Shown here one piece after another: positions 55,235 to 64,000 of a stretch of 64,000 bases of DNA. This DNA is from Cynocephalus volans (lineage: Eukaryota; Chordata; Mammalia; Dermoptera; Cynocephalidae). Position numbers and translations under genes: made by a program. Below the pieces are notes generated by a model. The model saw only the letters and a list, made by a program, of their open reading frames with translations. It did not search any database and was not told the DNA's origin. Numbering within the stretch: the stretch's first letter is position 1; each line of letters starts with the position of its first letter. The DNA lies in NCBI RefSeq assembly GCF_027409185.1, contig NC_084462.1, positions 41,860,679 through 41,924,678 on the forward strand, in the 5' to 3' direction.

Positions 55235-56070
55235 AACTACCTAAGAGCTCTACCTGAATTGGTCATGATAGCATTGAGTCCCAAAATTGCTAAGTCAGTC
55301 AGAAGAAATTGGGATCACTGGGAGATTGCAAACTTAGAGGAGCTGCAAAGTATAGCAGAACATTTTCAAAGAACACTTAGAGATGAAGCATTTGGAAAAG
55401 GAAAGAAGTCTGTGGCCTCCAATTTAGAGAGCTCACAACAAATCTTAACCCCAGGGATCACAAGACGTGAGAATTTTGTTTCTCAGTTAACTCAGAATTG
55501 AGTCTAAAATGATGAAAAAAACAGATTTAGATACTGCCAACAGCAGAGGCTTTGGAAAAAAAATGGTTTGGTGTCAAAAGAAGACTCAAAGGCAAAAGTA
55601 TTTTGAAAGAAAAGGTAAAGTTTACCTGCAAAGAATGCAAGGAAGTCAGATATCAGAAGCATTTACTCATCAAATAGTAAAGCACAAATGTCTAAAAGAA
55701 CGACAGCAGCAACAAAAAACCCCTGCAAGATACCAAAGTTGTCACATTCACAGTAGTCTGTCCATGGTGGCAAACCAGTCATTTTCTCACATAATTATCA
55801 TATTCATAAAAGTTATGATAGTTTTGTAGAAAATGTTCAATATTTTATTTATGTGGGGTACTAGAATAAGATGTGAAGACACTGGGGTTTTTTGTTTGTT
55901 TTTTTGGTGTATCTCGGAGTGAAATGTGTGCAGAGTCCTATGGGAATCAGGCTTATACCTCTAGTTTTGCCTTTACAGCAAAATGCTGGTTGTAACCAAA
56001 AGAGTTCCACTGACATAATTCCAAAGGCCATAGAGTACTCAGCTATGTGCTCTTTTCCCACTTTTAGAAA
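55235..56070 (+). pseudogene. gag: Second ERV remnant: gag-like part
   Basis: An open stretch from about 55,142 to 55,501 encodes retroviral Gag-like text from about 55,235, rich in charged residues, followed by a second open piece (55,509-55,829) in a neighbouring frame that is lysine/glutamine-rich as near a nucleocapsid. No zinc knuckle is intact. The assignment depends on the clearer protease and RT pieces downstream in the same orientation. It is much older than the 37.5-kb provirus, and no LTR is recognised. Confidence 0.5.
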
Positions 56071-56074
56071 AAAA

Positions 56075-56705
56075 GAAATTATCGATTGTTTTCATTTTCT
56101 ATTGATGCCTAGCAAATTACCACAAACTTAGCAGCTTAACACAGTGCCCATTAATCACCTCACCATCCTGGAGGTCAGAAGTCCAGGTGGCTCTGCTGGG
56201 TCCTGTGCTCAGGGTGACACAAGGCTCAAATCAAAGTGTTGGCCAGGCTGGGGTTTCATCTGAAGGCTCAGGGAAGAACCCACTTCTGCACTTGTTCAGG
56301 ATCCTGGCAGGATTCAGTTCCCTGTGGTTGAAGGGCTGAGGCCCCTATTTCCTTTCTGGCTGTTAACCAGGAGCCAGGGCCTGCCACCTTCCTCTACATA
56401 TGGCCTCTCCATCTTCTAACCAACTGTGGCACCTGGTTCCTTCTCATGCTTGGACTGTCTCTGCCTCCCTCTTCCACCTGCCTCTTCTCCCATCAGCTGG
56501 GGAAAATCCTCTGTTTGGAGGACTTGTGTAAGTAGATTAGGCTCCCACAGACAATCTCCGAATCTGAATGTCAAATGATTTAGGACTTTAACTACAACTG
56601 CAGGATCCCTTCTTGACAGTTCCTAGATTAATGTTTGATCCAATGACCAGGGACGGAAATCTTGAGGCAGGGAGGCATTTCTAGGACTCTGCCTACCATA
56701 TCTAT
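56075..56705. mobile_element. Ancient interspersed repeat inserted in the second ERV
   Basis: Starts attgatgcctagcaaattac and runs cacaaacttagcagcttaac, gaggtcagaagtccagg, gctctgctgggtcctgtgct, aggctcaaatcaaagtgttgg and ggcaggattcagttccctg. This is an abundant mammalian repeat (LTR/MER class) whose layout I recognise but cannot name. It separates gag-like from protease-like text of one retroviral remnant. Confidence 0.6.
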
Positions 56706-58911
56706 AGACATAAAGAGACAAAGAACAAATTTCTAGTTGACACAAGTGCCACCCTTTCTATCCTGAACCCCAGTGCACTAAAACAACCAGTCACACTGAG
56801 AAACTGATGTGTTACTACGGTGGGTATTTCTAACCCACTTCCCTACTCACAGCTCAGTCTCTGACTGCCGCATGAGCACCAGCAGAATAAAAACACCGAT
56901 TGCTCCTCTGTGAACCCATGCCTGCCAACCTACCTGCCAGAGGCCTTTTGTGTAAATGCAGCTGTCAGATGGAGTGTTCAGCCAAAAGATTATTCTTGGA
57001 AAACAAAGAACCACTAGAAATACAATTTCACAGCATGCTATTTCTACACTTAACTTTCCTAAACTTGCCTAGACAATGACTCTTGAAACTGTAGATCCCT
57101 TTCTCCTGGTACATCCCAATTTATGAGTATGAGCAAAAGCTCTGTGGTGGAGGGCGGGTGATGGGAAGAGAGCCCGCGAAGACACAGGTAGATCCCTCCA
57201 AGTCATTGCCTAAGCCACTCTAATACCCTCTGAGACCAGAAGTTATGAAAGGAATAAAGTCAGTCATAGATCCTCAGATCAAAAATGTCTTACACAAGCC
57301 TTTTTACAAGCCTAATGGAAAAAGATATCAGTTTGTGCGAGACTTAAGAACCATTCATAAAGTTATTCCTACTCTTCCAACAGTGTCTCAACCTAATGCT
57401 GTTTTAGCTCCAGTTCCACTTACAGGTAAATAGTTCACTGTAGTATTTTCTCGGACTTCATTCTCTGTGGTAAAGATAGTTAACGTGTTTTTCCTTTATT
57501 AGCAATGACTGACAATATATTTGGGCAGTAATGCCTCAGAGGCACCTTTATATTTCCTCCAATATTTAAAATAATGATTTAAAGGACAAATACTCCCAAA
57601 GGTTACAATTTTATTCAATATGGAACTTACCTCATATCTACCTCTCCTGGAAAACTCTCAAGAGGAGTCATTCCACCTCTTAAAGGAGCACGTGGCTGAG
57701 TGTGATAAAGGCTCAAAGGAAGAATTAGAATTTTGCCAAGAGGCGGTACATTATTTAGAAGGTGACCTCTCCACTAAAGGGCATACCAAATCCAAAAATA
57801 GGGACAGCAGCCCCCTGAATAAAAATAATCATTTTCCTTATGCTCTTTCAGCACATTTCCATTAGCTGAAGCAAAAAGGAGGTTGCACAGGTGTATCAAC
57901 TAGGGGCTTTGGTTCAACAGCGTGGGAAGCATCAGAATCCCCCTCCTGTTTAGATACTTCTCTAGGTTCCATGGCTAGGGTTTTCCTTCTTGTTGTGTGC
58001 TATGACAATATCTGCAAAACTGGTCAATGCTTCTGCAGATATTATTCTCGCCACACCATTAGCTTTCTCCTTGTTCATAGGAGTTACTTATGATGAGAGA
58101 AATGTAAGAAAATGAATAGAGTTTACATACAATCTGTTTCAGACAGAGTATCCAGCCCTGGTCTCGGAAAACAGAAACACCAGCTACAGTCAGGTTGTCA
58201 ATGGTCTCTAATGCAGCTTAGATGGCCACTTGGTTACACCAAAAACTGAGGTCAACGTTGACCAAAAGTACAACACTGTTTTCACCTTGAATAAGAGTGT
58301 GCGGGGAAATTTCTCCTTGGTAGGTAGAGATGTGGAAGGTTATGCCTCATCTGTGCTGTCATAAGCCTGACAAAACTGTGAAAGTGGGATTCAGGTCTGG
58401 GGTATACCCCAGAAGTCTCGTGAACACTTAAAGACAGTCATAAAGGAACTTGGCAAGGTGTTATTTAATCGAAAATCTGATTGCCCCTACTCTTTACCGT
58501 TTCCAGAAAAAGTACAGGTACAAATGTAACTATAAAACTTAAATTAGTCAAGTTCTCTGAAACTCTGAAACTCTTGGACATCCTTGGCTGAGAATTTTAC
58601 TCCTAGTGGCCATCAGGTGAGCCCATTCTGGAACTCACAGACTATAACCTTAAGGATTTATAACTAGAAGACCAATGCACCTGCAAGTCTTACCACTCAT
58701 CACTGACTCAGCTTTGCTTCAGGAAGACCTAGCTAAATACCGTCAAAGAGAAATTCAGTAATCATTCTTATCTTTCATGGGCACAAACTGGATTTTAAAA
58801 AATTTCACCTTTGGAACTGCTTCACTCCTTCAACCTGGATGTTAGTATTCTGGAAAAGACACCAATAGAAAACATTCTCTGGAGACATCATGGAAAGAAT
58901 CCTGTGAAGGC
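56706..58911 (+). pseudogene. pol: Second ERV remnant: protease and pol
   Basis: Protease: LVDTSAT at about 56,735, where the family usually has DTGA, so the active-site glycine is replaced. Reverse transcriptase: 57,245-57,433 holds KPNGKRYQFVRDLR and VPLTGK, then a stop. 57,620-57,865 holds QEAVHYLEGDLSTKGHT, the usual end of the RT connection. A later piece near 58,010-58,080 (KLVNASADIILATPL) fits the RNase H connection region. The YMDD block is missing, perhaps lost near 57,480-57,600. Class I by overall similarity. Heavily broken, and no product is expected. Confidence 0.7.
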
Positions 58912-59300
58912 TTGTATTAGTCTGTTTCTGTTGCTTATAACATAAATACCTGGAACTGGATATTTTGTAAGAAAACAAAATTAATTGCTTACAGTTTCAG
59001 AGGCCAGGAAATCCAAAGTCCAGGGAACACATCTTGTGAGGGTCTTGTCTTGGTGCTGACTACAGCAACTCAGGGTGTCACATAGCAAATATGGCAGAGC
59101 TGAGAGAGACTCTCACATGCTTTCCTTTTTAAAGCCCTCAGAATCACAACCATGACCAGCATTATAAATCCATTCACTAGGCATCCTCCTCAGATTTAAT
59201 CACTTCTTCAAGGCTCCATCTTTCAATTACCATAAGAGGATTTCTCACCCTCAACAGTTACAGAGGGGATTACGTTTTGGGGGGACATTCAACCCAAGGT
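58912..59300 (-). mobile_element. MaLR-type LTR, second copy
   Basis: Plus-strand text ttgtattagtctgtttctgt, ggaactggatattttgtaag, gcttacagtttcagaggcca, to ttggggggacattcaaccca. Same family and orientation as 47,360-47,785, with substantial divergence between the two. It interrupts the second ERV remnant. Confidence 0.75.
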
Positions 59301-60104
59301 AAGGCTCTTAACAGATACCATAGAAAAGCTACAAGGAGTGTATCCTTGAGTCCGTGTACCCCCTGGGCAAAAAGAAAGCCAAAGAAATTTGATTTGGTCG
59401 TAGGGAACAACCAGGAGTCCATATCACTGGGTATTTCAAACTAAGCCTTTAAAAGACCTCCAGATGAAGCAAGTGCCTGAAGGCTGACAACAGTTACCCA
59501 AGTACTTTGAACCAAGTTGATGAATACCTGAAGTAGACACAGCTTCCACTCAAGATACCAGATTGAGATCCAATGACCCAAACCATGAATTTTGTCTTCT
59601 CTTTTTTCTTTCTTCTTGCTTCTATCTAATCCATTTAGCTATTTTGATTCCTTTTTGCTGATAGTATACTAATAAAGACATATTCGTGTTTTTTATTCTT
59701 GCCCTTGATACATGTAGCTCAGGGAAAGCTTATGCTCATTGTGGTATTTTCCACCTGAGAGTGTAAATGTTCCAGGAAATCTGGAAAACTTTTTGATTTC
59801 TTTTATGTATCTGTAACTTTTAGTGAATTCCATATCACTAAATATTAAGCATCCCATATTTCTACTCAAGATTCCCAAATTTATGATGCTAAATTGTCTC
59901 ATTCAATCATGTGGATTAGGGACACAAAAATCAACCATACTATATGTTGATAAATAAAAAAAATCATGTGGATTAAAAATAAGTCTTCACTTACAGCCAT
60001 TGGTACCAGTTGCTATAATTACACTTATCTTAAATCTTTGACCCATCAAAGGCTATAAATCTTTTCCAAATGTTAAACTGACTAGGTTTTTAAATGATTT
60101 CTAT
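59301..60104. other. ERV tail and unassigned sequence
   Basis: 59,301-59,500 may be integrase-end or LTR-proximal text of the second ERV but is too decayed to call. 59,500-60,104 shows nothing recognisable. Confidence 0.3.
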
Positions 60105-61012
60105 GTTTCAGGCAAACAAAACTGAGATAATTCACTAGCAGCAAATCTGCACTACAAGAAATGTTTAAGGATATTTTTAAGGTAGAAGAATTTTATAGCA
60201 GACAGAAACTTGAATCAACACAGAAAATGAAAAGATATTCAAAATTATTTGCCACTAGGCAAGTGCAAATTAAACCACAATGAGATACCACTTCACACCT
60301 ATTAGAACTACTAAAAATGACCATACCAATTGCTGGTAAGGATGTGGAGATACAGTCACTCTCATACACTGCTGGTAGGAAAGCAAAATGGTGCAGCCAC
60401 TTTGGAAAATATTTTATCAGTTTCTTTCAAAGTTAAACATATGCTTACCGTGTGACCCAGTAATGTTACTGCTAGATACTATCCACGTCAAATGAAAACT
60501 TATCTTCAAACATAAATCTGTATATAAATGTTTAAAGCACCTTTATTCATGATCATAAGACCATGGAAATAGTCCAAATGTCCATCAGCAGGTGATTGGA
60601 TAATCAAGTTGTGGTACATGTATATAATGAAATACTACTCAGCAATAAAAAGGAATGAACTACTAATCCACACAACGGCATGAATGAATCTCAAATGCAT
60701 TGTGCTACATGAAAGAAGCCAGATTCAAAAGGCATATGACATGGCAGAATAGGCAAAATTACAGGAAATTAAAACATATCAGGGGTTGCCAATGGCTGGA
60801 AATGGGGGGTGGTGGTTTGTCTAAAATAGGACATGGGGGAAGTTTTAGGGGTGACAGAATTATTGGGTATCCTGATTGCATGGGTGGTGGGAGCAGTAGT
60901 TATGCAACTGTATGAAATTGTCAAATCTCATTGAACTGTATACTAATAAGGGAATTTTACTATATATAAATCACAACTTATTAAATATGAAATCAATAAA
61001 ATAAAAAAAAAA
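60105..61012 (+). mobile_element. L1 with large internal deletion (ORF1 end joined to ORF2 end)
   Basis: 60,105-60,235 reads as L1 ORF1 C-terminus and inter-ORF text (tctgcactacaagaaatgtt). From about 60,240 it jumps to the ORF2 C-terminal block (aagtgcaaattaaaccacaa, tgagataccacttcacacct, gctggtaaggatgtggagat) and continues to a 3' UTR ending in A at about 61,012. About 3.5 kb between these blocks is absent. It may instead be two fragments lying side by side. Confidence 0.7.
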
Positions 61013-61533
61013 ACCTACTTGATACAGCACACAAAACTGATCTGAATCTGATCTGGGTCTGAAAACTTGATTGTTTTCTTGTCCTTTCAGGTTAACTTTT
61101 CATTTGTGAATAAGGTAGAGCCATAAGAAAGCAGTGTGAAAGAACAACTTTATAATTATAGCAACATTTGCCTGGGGTTTATCAAATCTGAATGCTATCT
61201 TAACCAGCCAAAGCAGGTAAATAACTATAAACTTTGAACAATGCACTAGCAAAGGTGATAAACAACCAGAAGTCTGAGCAAATGCAGTTTGCCAGATCCT
61301 CACTGAACCTAACTGAAAACTCAAAGTAAAAACTGAAAACCCAAATAAATAACAGTGAGACTTGTTTCACAAAACCACATACACACAAATGAACACATTC
61401 TGCCCAGTCCAAAGTATAAGCTGCAACCCTTAATTGGTAAAATCACAACGAACCACCCCTTAAAATAAAAACCCTGATTTTTTTTCCCTTTGGGGAACCA
61501 CTCAATGAAATAAATAAATGTAGTACTTATGCT
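61013..61533. other. Unassigned intergenic sequence
   Basis: No gene or repeat recognised. Confidence 0.4.
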
Positions 61534-64000
61534 TGAGGCAAGATGGTAAACCAGAGATGCCTGGGGTGGTTTTCTCCCATAGAAAAAGATCAGAACAAGA
61601 AACAGAATCTAAGTACTAAAGAGAACATCTGTGGGAGAGCATGGAAGGGCACAAGGAGTCTGATGAGCACCCTGTGGATCACAAAAACCCAGGAGGGTGG
61701 CATAGAGAGGAGAAAGAGGAACATGGCTTCAGGCGTCATGTCTCCAACACCAGAATCAGCACAGGAGGAATTTTTCCTTATGGCGAAAAGAATCTGCGCC
61801 ACCATGAGCACTTCCTAGTGGTAACCCTTCTCTTGCTCATGCCTCAGCCCATGACCACCATTGTCTGGCCCCAGAGCCCATAACCACCACTGTCTGGCCC
61901 CAGAGCTGCCACCTGCCTCCTTGCAACACAGTTCATCCTGCTCCTCACCTCAGCCACCACTCCTCCTGCCACTGCCATTCCCATCTCCCCACACAGCATT
62001 TCATCCTTCTCCCTGCCACAGCCACCACTACTTCCACTGTGCAGCTCCTGATGTGCCATTTCACAGATGGCATCATCTGGCCACAACACACTGCAGCCTC
62101 AATTTCCTGCCTCCCCACACAGCAGTTTGTCCCACTCCCCACCACAGCCATCACCACTCCTGCTGCCCAGCCTGGGTGCCCCCAACTCCACTTCCCCCAG
62201 AAAAAAACTTCCAGCCAGGAATACTATACCCAGAGCAAGGCTATCCTTTAGAAATGAGGGAGAAATGTATATCTCTCAGACAAACAAAAACTGCAGGAGT
62301 TCACCACCACATGACCAGCCCTACAAAAAATCCTCAAGTGAGTCCTGCATCTGGAATCCAAAAAATGACAACCACCATCATGAATACATGAGAAAGAACA
62401 AAACCCACTGGTACAGCAGATATGCAAATGAGAAAGAGAAGGAAATTATATCTTAGTATCTCAAAAAATCAACAAATGCAAAAAAACAAATAATAAAAGG
62501 GAAGAAAAGGAAACAAAAGATATTTAAACAACCATACAAAAATCAGTAAAATGCCAGGAGTAAGACAATACCTTTTAATAACAACTCCAAATGTAAATGG
62601 ATTGATTCCTCCACTTAAAAGACATAGATTAGCTGAATGGATTTTAAAAACTAGACCCAACTATATTCTGCTTACAAGAAACTCACCTCACCTGTAAAGA
62701 CACACACAGACTAATAGTGAAGGGATATAAAAAGATATACCACACAAATGGAAACCAAAAACGAGAAAGAGTAGATATTCTTATATTGGATAAAATAGAC
62801 TTTAAACCAAAAACTTTAAGAAGAAACAAAGAGGGCCACTATATAATAATAAAGGAATCTATCCAGCAAGAAGACATGACAATCATAAATATATACATAC
62901 CCAACATTGGAGCACACAGATATATGAGGCAAACACTATTAGACCTAAAGAGAGATAGACCCCCAATATAATAATAGTTGGGGAATTTAACACCCCTCTC
63001 TCAACATTAGACAAATCATCTGGGCAACAAATCAACACAGAAACATGAGATTTAAACTACATATTAGTCCAATTGGCTTTAGCAGACATCTACAGAACAT
63101 TTCATCCAACTACAGGATTTATATTCTTCTCATCAGCACATAAAGCATTCTCCAGGATATAACACATTAGGTCATAAATCAAGTCTCAACAAATTTTTAA
63201 AAATCAAAATCATTTCAAGTATCTTTTCAGAACACAACAGATTGAAACTAGAAATCAATAACAAGTGAAACTTGGAAAGTATACAAATACATGGAAATTA
63301 AACAACATGATCCTGAATGACCTATAGGTCTAAGAAGAAATTAAATAGGAAATCAAAAAATTTCTTGAAATTAATGAAGATAGAGACACATCATGCCAAA
63401 ACCTACAGGATACTGCAAAAGCAGTACTAAGAGGGAAGTTTATAGCAATAAATGCTTAAATCTAAAGAACAGAAAGACTTCAAATAAACAACCTAATGTT
63501 ATACATACCTCAAAGAACTAGAAAAACAAGAACAATCCAATCCCAAAATTACTACATGGAGAGAAGTAATTAAGATAAGAGCAGAACTAAATGAGATAGA
63601 GACCCAAAAAAGATACAAAAGAAAGATCAACAAAACAAAACGTTGCTTTTTTGAGAAGATAAACAAAATAGACAAATCATTAGCTAGACTGACTAAAAAA
63701 AGAGAGAAGATCCAAATAACAAAAACTGGAAATAAAAACGTAGACATTACAACAGATACCACAGAAATACAAAGACTCATTAGAGACTATTATGAACAAC
63801 TATATGCCAACAAATTTGAAAACCTGGAGGAAATTGATAAATTTCTGGACACATGAACTACCAAGACAGAACCAAGAAGAAACAGAAAACCTGAACAGAC
63901 GAATAATAAGCAATGAGACTGAAGCATTCACCAGTAGTATCGCAACAATAAAAGCCCAGGACTGATAACTCACTGCTGAATTCTACTAAACCATTGAAGA
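61534..64000 (+). mobile_element. Older L1 with 5' end present, ORF1 mostly missing, running off the window
   Basis: Starts near tgaggcaagatggtaaacca, with a caagatgg YY1-like core at 61,539-61,546, so the 5' end looks genuine. A CA/CC-rich 5' UTR runs to about 62,198 and joins ORF1 only at its C-terminal fifth (62,200-62,345; GYPL... and QTNKNCRSS-type text in frames now shifted). An inter-ORF region of about 200 bp follows, and ORF2 starts with ATG at 62,551. ORF2 shows a one-base insertion near 62,645 and many later stops and shifts. By 64,000 it has reached about residue 490 of 1275, the Z region. Non-functional. Confidence 0.88.
62551..64000 (+). pseudogene. ORF2: Decayed L1 ORF2 (N-terminal 38%), truncated by window end
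   Basis: Endonuclease text is readable (TPNVNGLIPPLKRH-like start; VDILILDKIDF at about 62,770; NIYIPNIGAH at about 62,888), followed by decayed linker and Z-domain text. The frame is lost repeatedly, first near 62,645. It matches the intact copy 50,669-52,130 closely enough to show one L1 lineage. Confidence 0.88.

Noticed and set aside
55142..55501. Host gene of 119 aa
   Set aside because: Its start lies within an L1 3' end, and the rest is Gag-like, followed by protease and RT pieces in the same orientation. It is a retroviral relic.

Overview
The window is vertebrate nuclear DNA from a placental mammal, almost certainly a colugo (Dermoptera, e.g. Galeopterus or Cynocephalus). The main evidence is a set of tRNA-Ile-derived SINEs with target-site duplications. 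They match, from memory, the CYN SINE family described only from colugos. There are no Alu, B1/B2 or carnivore/horse SINEs. I find no functional host gene, no rRNA or tRNA gene, and no prokaryotic feature. The region is intergenic, or possibly deep intronic, and is built from layers of transposable elements plus one processed pseudogene.

Layout. 1-7 kb: old LINE 3' ends, a CYN SINE, a probable solo LTR with a TATA box, and an MLT1 LTR. 7.2-10.1 kb: a 5'-truncated, intron-less RBM6 processed pseudogene on the minus strand. 10.2-12.6 kb: an antisense L1 3' end. 14.3-20.7 kb: DNA transposon fossils (a Tigger-like copy with a decayed transposase C-terminus, MER5A, a pogo-like element, a mariner-like palindrome) and a CYN SINE. 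21.6-26.1 kb: an LTR-type repeat, a CYN SINE, two MIRs, and an L1 3' end split by a dimeric tRNA-Ile SINE. 27.0-31.3 kb: antisense L1M material whose presumed 5' UTR holds a 79-80 bp minisatellite of about 17 units. 35.5 kb: MER20. 37.5-44.2 kb: a class I endogenous retrovirus with two LTRs, a tRNA-Phe-type primer site, decayed gag-pro-pol, a CYN SINE inside gag, and most of env missing. 44.8-55.2 kb: an old L1 interrupted first by a MaLR-type LTR and then by a young full-length L1. 55.2-59.7 kb: a second, older retroviral remnant with two later insertions. 60.1-64.0 kb: two further internally deleted L1s, the last running off the window.

The standout is the L1 at 47965-54854. It has an apparent full-length 5' UTR with a YY1-like start, open ORF1 (326 aa from its first ATG) and ORF2 (1275 aa), every catalytic motif I can check, a poly(A) tail and a 13-bp target-site duplication. 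It is a candidate retrotransposition-competent element. It also carries an ATG-started antisense ORF of about 181 codons in its 5' UTR and a two-step A-rich tail that may be a 3' transduction. A second point of interest is that the CYN SINEs here form a size series. One copy keeps a full second tRNA-Ile unit and three have it progressively shortened, which suggests how the short form arose.

The insertions give a relative chronology. The 37.5-kb provirus is older than its gag SINE. The 44.8-kb L1 is older than the MaLR-type LTR inside it, and the intact L1 is among the youngest events in the window. Family names below come from recall of consensus sequences, not from a database search.
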